A stretch of DNA of 64,000 nt from JABDQA01 sp963759125 (GTDB taxonomy: Bacteria > Desulfobacterota > Desulfobulbia > Desulfobulbales > Desulfocapsaceae), in contig CAVWXN010000012.1 in NCBI GenBank assembly GCA_963759125.1, positions 1-64,000 on the forward strand. The letters are read 5' to 3'. Below the pieces are notes generated by a model. The model did not search any database. It had not been told where the DNA came from and saw only the letters and a list, made by a program, of their open reading frames with translations. The position numbers and the translations under genes are program-made. Positions 17,391 to 25,779 of the stretch are shown in pieces. Position 1 is the stretch's first letter, and every line of letters begins with the position of its first letter.

Positions 17391-18305
17391 ATGGACAAAT
17401 ATGAGGGCATTATTGTACCGATGGTGACTCCGCTGGCTGGCCGTGACAAGCTAGACAGAGAAGGTTTGGAACGTCTCATTGAGCGAGTAATAGGAGGTGG
17501 TGTTCACGGGATATTTATTCTCGGAACTACCGGAGAGGCTCAGAGCTTGAGCTACGGTATTAGACGAGAACTGATCAAGCTATCCTGTCAGCAGGTTAAT
17601 AGGCGAGTTCCCGTTTTCGTTGGTATAACTGATACGTCATCAGTCGAATCAGTGAAGCTGGCGGAGGTTGCCCATACGGAAGGAGCGGATGCGCTCGTTC
17701 TGACCGCCCCATATTTTTTCCCAGCGGGCCAAACAGAACTTTTTGCTTACATCAAGGATATGGTGCCAAGGTTAAGACTGCCCCTGATCCTCTATAATTT
17801 CCCAGGCATGACAAAGATATGGTTTGAAATCAAGACCCTCACCTATCTTGCGGACATGGAGGGGATAATTGGTGTAAAAGATTCCAGTGGTGACATTTCA
17901 TATTATAAAGAAGTCTGCAAGCTCAAGAAGATCCGGCCCGATTGGTCAATTTTCATTGGTCCCGAGGCTCTCATGTCATTGTCGTTAGATGTTGGAGGAG
18001 ATGGTGGTGTTTCTGGGGGGGCAAATGTATATCCGAGGTTATTTGTAGAATGTTTCGAGGCAAAAGTTTCTGGGGATCTTGCTCGGGCCGAAGAATTGAA
18101 TAACAAGATTGAAGAATTTCAAGAAATATATACGATTGGCAAGTATGCATCGAAATACATAAAGGCCACGAAATGTTGTTTATCTGTACTTGGTGTCTGC
18201 GATGATTTTATGGAGCAACCGTTTCATCGTTTTCGCCCGGAACACCGGGCAATGATAATTGAAATGTTGAAGCGATTTAAGGTCGAACAACTCGTTGAGG
18301 TCTAA
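17391..18305 (+). CDS. DHDPS/NAL family aldolase or synthase
   Basis: The 304-residue protein has the complete family motif set: GTTGE (residues 45-49), Tyr135 in LYNFPG and the Schiff-base Lys163 in GVKDSSGD. It is therefore likely to be an active pyruvate-dependent aldolase or a decarboxylating dehydratase; the LYNFPGMTKIWFE context does not match DapA well, so a sugar-acid aldolase is more likely. ACAGGAGGACATT gives a strong ribosome binding site. It lies about 210 bases after the TRAP operon remnant but is notably more AT-rich than that operon, suggesting separate acquisition. It is followed by a copy of the dispersed 150-bp palindromic repeat. Confidence 0.85.
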   Translation: MDKYEGIIVPMVTPLAGRDKLDREGLERLIERVIGGGVHGIFILGTTGEAQSLSYGIRRELIKLSCQQVNRRVPVFVGITDTSSVESVKLAEVAHTEGADALVLTAPYFFPAGQTELFAYIKDMVPRLRLPLILYNFPGMTKIWFEIKTLTYLADMEGIIGVKDSSGDISYYKEVCKLKKIRPDWSIFIGPEALMSLSLDVGGDGGVSGGANVYPRLFVECFEAKVSGDLARAEELNNKIEEFQEIYTIGKYASKYIKATKCCLSVLGVCDDFMEQPFHRFRPEHRAMIIEMLKRFKVEQLVEV

Positions 18306-18459
18306 AGGCTGCCTTGAAAAATTGTCTTTTTGACCAAACTCTGCGTTGCATATGAAAATTTTATCCTCGACATATCAACTATATGGCTGCGGTAAAATTT
18401 CCTTACGCGCCTTGATTTTGAACAAAATGAGCAAAAAACCTAATTTTACAAGGTAGCCT
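18306..18459. repeat. Dispersed palindromic repeat, family B, copy 1
   Basis: The ends are 18-bp inverted repeats (18306-18323 and 18442-18459, 16 matches). The middle can fold through GAAAATTTTATCC and GGTAAAATTTCC. The core resembles 43066-43190 and 61215-61345, sharing GTCTTTTTG, TTCGTTG/TGCGTTG, AATTTTATCCTCG and TGCGGTAAA elements. No coding sequence is carried. It starts one base after the aldolase stop codon. Confidence 0.75.
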
Positions 18460-18873
18460 AAAGGTTTATTTTTATCTGACATACTGAATCACTGCATTGG
18501 CAACCCCTATAAGCAGATCGACCACAAGTACACTTGCATTGTCGTTGCCGGTTTCTCTGAAATTTGCAGGTAGCTCCACGCCAATAATGTTTGTGGATAT
18601 CTTCGCAGAGCATAAAGGAATCCTGGTTTCGGTTCTTCCTTTTCATCGCATCACAAGCAGTGCGCTGGAGCCTTTCTATCATAAAGCTACTTACCAGTGG
18701 CTCAGTATAAACGGCTGATATGGACCAGGTCACTACTTTATTGCTGTCGCATTCCTCAAGAGGACGCCGATCTCGGTGAAACGCCGAATATCTTTTATGG
18801 GGACTATTATTTCGGTCATGGATTGGAAAAGAATTGATCCTCAAAATACCGAGATCACCCCACCAAATTAGCT
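18460..18873. other. Gene-free region with possible coding relic
   Basis: No intact gene is present. On the minus strand two short pieces have a protein-like flavour in different frames: one beginning MTEIIVPIKDIRRFTEIGVL at 18819, stopped after 28 codons, and one containing NIIGVELPANFRETG between about 18475 and 18640. They may be the remains of one decayed gene, but I recognise no family, so this stays a suspicion. Confidence 0.3.
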
Positions 18874-19341
18874 CTAACGATTTTCAGGTTTCCATTTCCA
18901 ATCCTCATAATAATCCCAACTCACCATTGAGTTGAGTTGTTTCAGCTCTGCATCTTTTTCATGGATAACGCATTTCATGACGTCTCCACCCGAGACCAGA
19001 CCGATAATATTGCCGCCTTCTTCGATAAACAGATGCCTTATCCGGAGGCCCAGAAATTTGTCCATGAGATTAAAGACCGTATCGGTGTGGGGCGCAAATA
19101 TAAGATGGGTGGTCATGTAATCTTCTATCAATGCGTGGTTGAGATCAAAGCCCTCTTTGATGATATCCTGCATGAGATCTCTTTCTGTCCAGATGCCAAT
19201 GATTTTTTCGTCTTTGGTGACAAGAATGGAACCCACTTTATTCTGATTCATTTTTTCAAGTGCGGCAAAAAGAGTTGTTCCCACGGGAACAGACACGATC
19301 TCCCGCCCCTTGCCTTCCACCATCTTTTTGGCTGTTTCCAT
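18874..19341 (-). CDS. CBS-domain pair protein
   Basis: The 155-residue protein is essentially two CBS domains in tandem. The first runs from about residue 8 to 65 (IVSVPVGTTLFAALEKMNQNKVGSILV, then GIWTERDLMQDI), the second from about 70 to 130 (MTTHLIFAPHTDTVFNLMDKFLGLRIRHLFI, then GLVSGGDVMKCVI). Such stand-alone pairs bind adenine nucleotides and regulate partner proteins; the partner cannot be named. ACAGG lies ahead of the ATG. The DUF1059 gene lies upstream on the same strand with 132 bases between, so they might be co-transcribed. Confidence 0.88.
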   Translation of the reverse strand: METAKKMVEGKGREIVSVPVGTTLFAALEKMNQNKVGSILVTKDEKIIGIWTERDLMQDIIKEGFDLNHALIEDYMTTHLIFAPHTDTVFNLMDKFLGLRIRHLFIEEGGNIIGLVSGGDVMKCVIHEKDAELKQLNSMVSWDYYEDWKWKPENR

Positions 19342-19473
19342 GATTTACCTGTCTATCCGAATATTTATAGAAATTTATCTAACTATTTCAGTCAAAAAGA
19401 AGACAAAACCAGTGTTGAGTTCCGCCTTCTACGCGAGCTTATCGACACCCTGCAGGGGTTGCCATCCTCACAG

Positions 19474-19650
19474 TTATTCTTGCCGAATCACTGATTTTAC
19501 TTTTGCCACTATCTCGTCTGTCACCTTTTCCAATCCATGGGCTGTCTGAGCATGTTCAGCCACTTGTTGAAGCAGGTCATCCTCAGTCTCAGCCTTAACA
19601 ATACCATCACAATCAAAGCCAACATCTCTGCAATAAACCCTTAATGGCAT
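19474..19650 (-). CDS. DUF1059 small protein
   Basis: This 58-residue protein starts MPLRVYCRDVGFDCDGIV and continues with a helix containing DDLLQQVAEHAQTAHGLEK. That is the DUF1059 pattern: a CRDxGxDCxxxxxxxT/E core with two cysteines, then a His-containing helix. The function of the family is unknown; the Cys and His residues suggest a metal or redox role. GGAGGT stands five bases before the ATG, which strongly supports translation. It is short enough to be missed by length-filtered gene calling. Confidence 0.88.
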   Translation of the reverse strand: MPLRVYCRDVGFDCDGIVKAETEDDLLQQVAEHAQTAHGLEKVTDEIVAKVKSVIRQE

Positions 19651-20036
19651 AATCTACCTCCATACTTTGTTGGGTTGATGATATTCAGACAACACCCCTG
19701 GTTGTCATCGGTCTAATATCCATTATATGCAGGCCTCCTAACCTGTCAATGAACCTCCTCGGGGGGGCCGTAATTAAGATGGTGCCGTAAATTTATGTCC
19801 TGAATAGGCAGGAATCGCTGCTGGTGACCTCTACCATCAGCACAGGTGGGGCAATGTATGAAGCCAGTCTCGGTGGACAGAAGTTCAGTTATCCAGGCCT
19901 GAGGCCAGGGGCATGAGTTTCATGTCGAGGGTATTTGGCATAAAGTTCCAGCTGCCCGCAGTAAACTGGTCCTGGCCGCACCGGCTCTGGAACAACACCA
20001 TCGCCATGCTCGGCCCGGTTTTATGCCCCCCTGCAA
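19651..20036. other. Gene-free region, possible old insertion remnant
   Basis: These 386 bases hold no supported gene. The part from about 19790 to 20035 is more GC-rich than its surroundings and has broken open frames on the minus strand, which suggests a decayed insertion, but no family is recognisable. Confidence 0.35.
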
Positions 20037-20417
20037 CTAACATTCTTCGACGGTGGTCATTCCGTTTGAACTCATCTTATATTCTTTTTCTCCGTTTGAA
20101 CCGGCCAGCGGATCAGATGCGCTTAGCGATCTAGCTGCAAACCCGAAGAAACAGGGAACGGCATCGAGTTGTTCAGACTCTTTTAGCAGTTGTTCGCATT
20201 CTGCCCTGTCGATGGAGCCCATATCAGGGTAGTGAGCGGTGGGAATGGCAATTGAAACCAGTTCATCAGCCTTCCTAGCTAAAATCTGGTAGGCTCTATT
20301 GGGGTCGGTATTCACTTCAAAGATTGTGTGTCCTTCACTACTCAATTGGCTGTAGACATAACCTATCCCAAGCCCATGAAGGTTCTGTTCAGGCTCTTGA
20401 ATTTTCTGATCCATCAT
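20037..20417 (-). CDS. Hypothetical protein
   Basis: The 126-residue product has no signal peptide, membrane segment or motif I recognise. A central stretch, TIFEVNTDPNRAYQILARKADELVSIAIP, looks like a real alpha/beta fold, while the last 30 residues are low-complexity and polar. The start is among two consecutive ATGs (20417 or 20414), with no good ribosome binding site. It begins 20 bases after the frameshifted gene that precedes it on the same strand, so the two may be one transcript. Confidence 0.5.
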   Translation of the reverse strand: MMDQKIQEPEQNLHGLGIGYVYSQLSSEGHTIFEVNTDPNRAYQILARKADELVSIAIPTAHYPDMGSIDRAECEQLLKESEQLDAVPCFFGFAARSLSASDPLAGSNGEKEYKMSSNGMTTVEEC

Positions 20418-20437
20418 CACTTGCTTCTAGTTACCAG

Positions 20438-21164
20438 CTATCCGAAATTGACGAAAAGCTTGGCGTAAGCTGGTTTGAGATTATTTATTGACTTGCTTAT
20501 ACTTTCAGGATTTCCTTTATCTATAGCTTCTTCCAATGCTTTCAAGGAGCCGAAAAGAGCTTTTTCCAATTGTTGATACCTCTGGTTTTCCCTATACTCA
20601 ACAGGCGCATTTTCCTTGATAGCTTCTGCGAGGTAGCTTAGAACCGCGAGTTGGCCACCTATCTCCTCGACGGCTTGTTCGTCGATTTTGTCTGGAGAAT
20701 AGCCGCCACCAAGTAATCCCTCCATGACCGCGTGATAATTGTTGATGTGGTCACTGAAGACAATCACCGAGTTCCTTCTTCTCAATTCGGTCAACTCGTC
20801 TCTGATTGCTTCCAAGGTTTCATGTGCTTCAGCCAGCTGCCCCTCCTTGATTTGGGCCGCACTTTTCACCGCAATCATCTCGATGTTTGACAAAGTCGAC
20901 TGCCATTCAGAGTCGGAGCCAAATACTTCTGGCGGTTGGGAGCTGTACTGAGCTATCAGGGGTTGCCAGTGCGCTAAGGAATTTGTCGTTGGCCTTAATT
21001 GATTTTTCTGCGTCGTTCTTATTTGTCTGAAAGAGGGCTTGGCGATAAAAGGCGTAGGCCTTATCAACATCATTGTTGAACTGCTGTAACCGATTGTCAT
21101 TCGCTCCTGCCAGAGAAGGGGAGCTCAATAGTAGGCAGGCTAGAAAAATTAAGACTGATCTCAT
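20438..21164 (-). pseudogene. Secreted helical protein of unknown function, broken by one frameshift
   Basis: A signal-peptide-bearing N-terminus (MRSVLIFLACLLLSSPSLAG) runs in one frame to KANDKF near 20980. The protein then continues in the next frame as AHWQPLIAQYSSQPPEVF to the stop at 20438. Removing one T from the CTTAGCG context would join them into a protein of about 241 residues. The body is helical, with HINNYHAVMEGLLGGG in the middle and a C-terminal SINNLKPAYAKLFVNFG. AAGGA precedes the ATG. I do not recognise the family. Either the gene is inactivated or the base is a sequence error. Confidence 0.7.
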
Positions 21165-21458
21165 AGCTGATTCCTTTTTCCAGGGTTTAAAGGTTGATTT
21201 GTCGCCTTTCTCTGATCCATAGAATCCTTCACAAGATTCTTGTGGACACAAATTAAGTTTAATTTTATCATTGTAAAGAATTATTTAAATTATTTAATTT
21301 AATAGTTACGAACATTGCTCGTTGAAGAAATTTCTTCCATCCAAAAAGGAGGTTCAAAAGAACCCTTTTAAATCAACTGGTGGCATACTTTCGTTTAGGG
21401 ATTACCTTTACTACTACGTTGTGGTCCTGTCAGGAAAGAATGTGGAGGAGATATAAAA

Positions 21459-21806
21459 ATGAAGCAGCGAGCGCCCGTATTAGCTTTTCTTCTGTTGCTG
21501 GGAGCATTGTTTCTCTTTGGGGTTAAACCAATAACTGCGGAGGGGATGTATGAAGAAGTGTCAACTGAAGATATGCTCTATGTGAGAGGGTTGATAAGCA
21601 AAGTGGATACTGACCGCATGCAAATACTGGTACGACCGCCAAAAGGGAAAGGAATTAGGATTACCATCGATCCAGATACCCTGCTGGAAGGGGTATCTCA
21701 AATCGATGAATTCAAAAAAGAACAGCAGGTAAAAGTATGGTATTCGATCGATGACGATATCAATCGGGCCATTAAAATCAAGAAAATGATGGAACTCGGT
21801 TGCTGA
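21459..21806 (+). CDS. Small secreted protein of unknown function
   Basis: The 115-residue product has a signal peptide (KQRAPVLAFLLLLGALFLFG, cleavage near ITAEG). The mature part is short and beta-rich (RGLISKVDTDRMQILVRPPKGKG, then ITIDPDTLLEGV, then QQVKVWYSID), in the manner of small OB or DUF5666-like beta-barrels. A GGAG site precedes the ATG. Its stop lies 12 bases before the start of the DsrE-like gene, so the two form an operon and probably act together in the periplasm. Confidence 0.75.
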   Translation: MKQRAPVLAFLLLLGALFLFGVKPITAEGMYEEVSTEDMLYVRGLISKVDTDRMQILVRPPKGKGIRITIDPDTLLEGVSQIDEFKKEQQVKVWYSIDDDINRAIKIKKMMELGC

Positions 21807-21820
21807 TACGAGGTGTGACA

Positions 21821-22321
21821 ATGAGATGTCTGTTTCAAAACGTAATGGTGGTTCTGGCAATTCTAGTTACATGTTCAGTATCTTTCTCATCCCAGACAAG
21901 CTTTGACAACAATCTTTCCCTCAATGGAGTAACGAAGGCATATGTCTATTTCGACATCAGTCTTAAAGAAGATGAGTTGCTGGCTTCCAGGATGAATTTA
22001 CTGGATAGGACAATCAGAGAGATGCAAGAGGCCGGCCTCGAGGTTACCGCCGTTATTGGATTCAGGGGTGGGGCTAGTAGATTCATTACCAGAGATGATC
22101 ACTATGTGCTTGAAGAAGAGGTGGAGAACAAGAAAATAATTCAGGATTGGATTAAACGCTTCTCAAGTCAGGGAATTACCATCGAACAATGCGCAATAGC
22201 CGCTGAAATTCATGATATTCCAGCAGATGACTTTCTCTCCGAAGTAAAAGTTGTCGGGAACGGCTACATATCGCTCGTGGGTTACCAGGCCCAGGGGTAT
22301 TCTGTGGTTCCGATGGATTAA
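21821..22321 (+). CDS. DsrE-like periplasmic protein
   Basis: The 166-residue protein has a signal peptide (about residues 1-26) followed by a DsrE/YchN-like alpha/beta domain: KAYVYFDISLKEDELLASRMNLLDRTIREM, then VTAVIGFRGGASRFI, and a cysteine in TIEQCAIAAE (the position of the conserved cysteine in this fold). DsrE-like proteins take part in sulfur transfer in the cytoplasm; exported single-domain members are common in sulfate reducers and have no defined role. GAGGT stands eight bases before the chosen ATG. It is the second gene of a two-gene operon. Confidence 0.78.
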   Translation: MRCLFQNVMVVLAILVTCSVSFSSQTSFDNNLSLNGVTKAYVYFDISLKEDELLASRMNLLDRTIREMQEAGLEVTAVIGFRGGASRFITRDDHYVLEEEVENKKIIQDWIKRFSSQGITIEQCAIAAEIHDIPADDFLSEVKVVGNGYISLVGYQAQGYSVVPMD

Positions 22322-22425
22322 CCGATCTTTTCCCCCTGGCTGGTTGTCAACGAAGATTCACTTGCCTGGCTATAAACGAGACAAACCCATTGTCCGGGAT
22401 CAATCGTGGTTATGAATCTCTGAGG

Positions 22426-23265
22426 TTACGATGGCCAGCATTGACTCCCGCCATCAACCCTGATGACCTGACCACTTATAAAGCTCGAGGCATCGGAGGC
22501 TAAAAACTCAACTGCCGCTGCGATTTCCCCGGGCCAGCCGTAGCGCTCCAAAGTTCCTGACTGGACCTTGCGCCTATCTTCAGTCACCCTGGAGGCCAAA
22601 AAACGCTCGGTAACAGTATCTCCAGGGGCAACCACGTTTACGGTAATGTCGTAGGGTCTGAGCTCCACCGCCAGACAGCGGCTGTACTCGTGGACCGCAG
22701 CTTTGGCGGAGGCATAGATTGTCGAGCCGGCAATTCCAGTAAGGGCGGCAATACTGCCAATATTGACAACCTTGCCATACTTGCGCTTCATCATTTCCGG
22801 AACAACGGCTTTACAGCAGAGCACGCAGGTCAGAAAATTCCGATCCATGACGGTTTTTATATCCTCAAGCGAAATGGACAGGGCGTTGTTGCCCTCCGGC
22901 TTCCCAGCCCATTCAGCCTCAACACCTTTGCTGCCGATATCACCTCCTGCGCAGTTGATCAGAATATCGATCTGACCGATTTTGTTGTCTATTTCTGCAA
23001 CGATATTCTGAACAGCCGTATAATCCGTCAGGTCGCCGGTAACCGCAATGCAGGGAGTACCGTACCTTCTCTCGATATCTTCAGCGCTTGCTGCCAGACT
23101 TTCTCCTTCTCCAAATACGCTCGGCGAATCCGGCCGACTGCCATGAATTACGACCTTGGCGCCTTTGCAGGCAAAATGTTCTGCTATGGCTTTGCCGATA
23201 CCGCGGGACGACCCGGTAATCCAGGCTACTTTATCGTTAAGCGTTTTTATCTCGTTGGAACTCAT
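22426..23265 (-). CDS. Short-chain dehydrogenase/reductase (FabG-like)
   Basis: The 279-residue protein is a classical SDR: TGSSRGIG (residues 18-25) binds the cofactor, NCAG is in the core, and Ser171, Tyr184 and Lys188 (YASAK) form the catalytic set. It ends VIRVDGGSQ. The arginine in TGSSRG and HGSR after strand 2 suggest NADP(H). It probably reduces or oxidises a hydroxy/keto group; the substrate is unknown. GAGAGGAAAA precedes the ATG. It lies about 100 bases downstream of the FmdE-like gene on the same strand and may share its transcript. Confidence 0.88.
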   Translation of the reverse strand: MSSNEIKTLNDKVAWITGSSRGIGKAIAEHFACKGAKVVIHGSRPDSPSVFGEGESLAASAEDIERRYGTPCIAVTGDLTDYTAVQNIVAEIDNKIGQIDILINCAGGDIGSKGVEAEWAGKPEGNNALSISLEDIKTVMDRNFLTCVLCCKAVVPEMMKRKYGKVVNIGSIAALTGIAGSTIYASAKAAVHEYSRCLAVELRPYDITVNVVAPGDTVTERFLASRVTEDRRKVQSGTLERYGWPGEIAAAVEFLASDASSFISGQVIRVDGGSQCWPS

Positions 23266-23366
23266 AGTTTTTCCTCTCAGAGCTTAGCGGGCTGGACCTC
23301 GGGGATGATCCTCGGAGGCACTCAGCTTATCCCATCGCATGATCTGGATCGATCTGCTGAGAAAAT

Positions 23367-23981
23367 TCACCCGTCAGCTACAGTACAACCTTTGCACACG
23401 CTGCGGCCATTCAGATCTTCCAGCTTGGTTTTCATGACCATTTCCCCGCAGCTGTCACAGGCTAGTGATTGAGCGATGGTGGCTGCAGGCGGGAGCGGGC
23501 CAGTCAAATCCTGGACCTCAAAAAAATTACCGGGACCAGCACTGAAAAGATCTCTTATCCGGCTTTCAGAGAGCTCTTCATATCTTTTTGTCTCGTCAGC
23601 TGATGCCTGACCGGAGCGGAGCAGATCACGCAACCTCAGTTCTTCCTCGGGGGCATTCAAGACCTCCGGTTTGAGAACAAGTCGTATAGACCTGCCAGTA
23701 GCTCTATTGCCAAAGGTAAAGGCCATTTTACCATGATCCTTGAAGAAAAAATTGCCTTTGCCAAAGGTGCAACCGGTCAAAACCTGTACTGCATCGCAGC
23801 AACAGGCGTCGTTCTCGACGATGGCAACCAGTTCTTCATCTGTGGCTCTTTTTACCTGCAAATGTTCAAGCGCAAGGGTGGCGGCCAGATAGCCGATAGT
23901 TAGACCCATGCAGGTGTGGCCATGGAACTTGACGCACTCCTGGTAATCGCTCTGCTTAGTAATAGAATCAGGTATATACAT
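23367..23981 (-). CDS. FmdE-family protein with C-terminal zinc ribbon
   Basis: The 204-residue protein has the FmdE domain: FHGHTCMGLTIGYLA at the start, NDACCCDAVQVLTGCTFGKGNFFFKD in the middle. A linker is followed by a C-terminal zinc ribbon with ACDSCGE and SVCKGC. In methanogens FmdE is encoded with formylmethanofuran dehydrogenase, but the domain is widespread in Desulfobacterota without that enzyme and has no settled function. The cysteine-rich core implies metal or cofactor binding. No molybdenum enzyme genes lie beside it here. Confidence 0.87.
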   Translation of the reverse strand: MYIPDSITKQSDYQECVKFHGHTCMGLTIGYLAATLALEHLQVKRATDEELVAIVENDACCCDAVQVLTGCTFGKGNFFFKDHGKMAFTFGNRATGRSIRLVLKPEVLNAPEEELRLRDLLRSGQASADETKRYEELSESRIRDLFSAGPGNFFEVQDLTGPLPPAATIAQSLACDSCGEMVMKTKLEDLNGRSVCKGCTVADG

Positions 23982-24536
23982 TGTGGAAATTCCCTCTATG
24001 AGTTGACTGCCAGTTTAAAATTACGAGCAGTCTTTTCTTGCCGACCTGCTCCAAGCACGTTTAGAAAACAGGTAAAAGAAGTTCAGATAAATGTCTGCGG
24101 AACCGGGCTTAGATTCAGAAATCACTCGGTAAACTACCTCCATTGTGAGATTGTGGTGCGTGTATTTTGATAAACATTTTATTAATATCGTTTCAAACCA
24201 CTTACCACTGCTATGCGGCCTTTCGAACATATGCGTAATATCAGGTAAAATTTATATCAATAAACTTAGGTTGACGTCAAGCGCAGGCATTCTTACCTTA
24301 TGCGGCATTCCGCCGGCTTATTAATTTAATCATTGCTGAATTAATAAATTTAGTCTATTTGATCCGCTAGCCCTCGCAGGAGAGAACTGTTTTACGGGTA
24401 AAAATCGGGCAGTAAAGTGGACGGCCTGGCAATCTTTGGAGTTAATTGCTCAGGAAAAATTTCTGTAATCACTGGGATGAAATGTGGCAGGAACGGAAGG
24501 TCACTTTATTTTTATTGTCCCATGGTGTAGATATGC
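23982..24536. other. Intergenic region, nothing recognised
   Basis: About 550 AT-rich bases between the FmdE-like start and the cold-shock promoter. No gene, repeat or terminator stands out. Confidence 0.5.
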
Positions 24537-24565
24537 TTGGCTTTTTTCTTGCTATCAACTAGTAT
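24537..24565 (+). promoter_or_regulatory. Candidate promoter with long leader for cspA
   Basis: TTGGCT (24537-24542) and TAGTAT (24560-24565) are separated by 17 bases. If used, it gives a leader of roughly 210 bases before the cspA start, the arrangement typical of cold-shock mRNAs, whose structured leaders control stability and translation. I could not confirm a cold-box sequence. Confidence 0.4.
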
Positions 24566-24783
24566 GTACATGATTAGTCCGAAACTACGAAACGTATACC
24601 CGCCGCAAAGCTCAAATTGTACCTCTGTGGTAGTGTCTTCTCCTTCGATTTCGGCGTAAATAAGTCCGCACGGCGAAAGGCAGTTTGTCTGGGTTTCCAG
24701 ACTTCAAGTCGAAGCGTCAAAAGATGGTTCGGCGCAATAACAAAAGGGTTCCCAAGGAGCCCAGCTCAAAGGAGTATGCAAAG

Positions 24784-24984
24784 ATGGCTGAAGGTACAGT
24801 AAAGTGGTTTAACGATGCTAAAGGTTTCGGTTTTATTGAGGTGGACGGTGGCAAAGACGTATTTGTTCATCATTCTGCAATTCAGGCCGATGGTTTCAAG
24901 TCCCTTACGGAAGGCGCGCGGGTGACCTTCGATATTGTGGATGGTCCCAAAGGGCCCGCCGCAGCAAACGTTGTCCAGCAGTAA
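24784..24984 (+). CDS. cspA: Cold-shock protein (CspA family)
   Basis: The 66-residue protein is a single cold-shock domain: GTVKWFNDAKGFGFIEVDGG contains RNP1 (KGFGFI) and DVFVHHSAI contains RNP2. It binds single-stranded RNA or DNA and acts as an RNA chaperone. Length and sequence are standard. AAGGAG lies nine bases before the ATG. A strong terminator follows 25 bases after the stop. Confidence 0.96.
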   Translation: MAEGTVKWFNDAKGFGFIEVDGGKDVFVHHSAIQADGFKSLTEGARVTFDIVDGPKGPAAANVVQQ

Positions 24985-25009
24985 GAACTTCTCGATATTG
25001 ACCATATTA

Positions 25010-25040
25010 AAGACCCAGCGCAGTAGGCTGGGTCTTTTTC
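25010..25040 (+). terminator. Rho-independent terminator after cspA
   Basis: A perfect 10-bp stem AAGACCCAGC/GCTGGGTCTT with a 7-base loop is followed by a T-tract. Confidence 0.92.
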
Positions 25041-25072
25041 GTAAAACTTGAGACACCAATAAGGAAAGAATC

Positions 25073-25216
25073 TTGGCCAGGACAAACTATTCATTTGAAA
25101 AACGCCAGAAAGAATTGGCAAAGAAAAAAAAGAAAGAGGAAAAAAGGCAGAGAAAGCTAGAGAAAAAGAAAGAGACTGAAGAAGAAAAAGACGATCTTCT
25201 TCCCTCAGAAGATTGA
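25073..25216 (+). CDS. Very small Lys/Glu-rich protein downstream of cspA
   Basis: A 47-residue product starts at TTG 25073 after AAGGAAAG and begins MARTNYSFEKRQKELAKKKK, then alternates Lys/Arg and Glu before an acidic end DDLLPSED. Short, highly charged proteins with a SFEKRQKELAKKKKKEE-like start are found in many proteobacteria, often unannotated because of length and composition; this is from memory. It is predicted to be one long helix, possibly RNA- or ribosome-associated. It lies after the cspA terminator, so it would need read-through or its own promoter. Confidence 0.7.
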   Translation: MARTNYSFEKRQKELAKKKKKEEKRQRKLEKKKETEEEKDDLLPSED

Positions 25217-25273
25217 TAATTTCACTCCCAATCTGCCTGCATCTTTGACCTCAAAGAATCGATGTCGACAGCA

Positions 25274-25672
25274 CTATCTCTTGCCAGTGTCCTTGTCTTC
25301 TTCCCATGTTTCAATAACCTCCCGGGCAGCCCGGAAAGCTTCAATACCCGAGGGTACTCCGCAATATACGGTAGACTGAAGCAACACATCCTGTATTTCT
25401 TCTATCGTGCACCCGTTTCGCAATGCTCCGCGAACATGAGCCTTCAACTCTGTTGAAGCTTTTAGCGCAGCAAGGGTGGCTATCGTCACCAGGCTCCTCG
25501 TTTTATCCGGAAGTATTCCCTGCGCCCAAATTTCACCCCAACAATTCTCAGTGACCATATCCTGCAGTGGTTGGGTGAATGGGGTAGCAGATGCCAGTGC
25601 TGTATCCACATATTCGTCACCCAGAACTTTTCTTCGGGAGACCATGCCAGCTTCATATTTAGGGGATTTCAT
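25274..25672 (-). CDS. Carboxymuconolactone decarboxylase (CMD) family protein
   Basis: The 132-residue protein has the CMD/AhpD-like fold pattern of gamma-carboxymuconolactone decarboxylases: VLGDEYVDTAL near the start, then RSLVTIATLAALKASTELKAHVRGALRNGCTIEEIQDVLLQSTVYCGVPSGIEAFR with the ELKAHVRGALRNG signature. There is no CxxC pair, so it is not an AhpD peroxidase. No protocatechuate-pathway genes are near, so the true reaction is unknown. It lies upstream-to-downstream with the LUD and aldo/keto reductase genes on the same strand, about 100 bases apart, and may be co-transcribed with them. Confidence 0.88.
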   Translation of the reverse strand: MKSPKYEAGMVSRRKVLGDEYVDTALASATPFTQPLQDMVTENCWGEIWAQGILPDKTRSLVTIATLAALKASTELKAHVRGALRNGCTIEEIQDVLLQSTVYCGVPSGIEAFRAAREVIETWEEDKDTGKR

Positions 25673-25779
25673 CAGAATGCTCCTCTCTGTTCGTGCAGCT
25701 CTTTGATTAATGGGTGATGTCGGTTCACTTCCGTGTTCGGTTTGATCTTTAACGGAGCTCGTGATCTGTGGATCACGGT

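Noticed and set aside
18458..18844. 128-codon minus-strand frame after the DHDPS-like gene
   Set aside because: Composition is unlike a protein in that frame; the protein-like pieces are short and in other frames, so at most a decayed gene.
19790..20035. Suspected transposase fragment in a GC-rich patch
   Set aside because: I could not match any frame to a transposase family, so it is only mentioned as a possible remnant.
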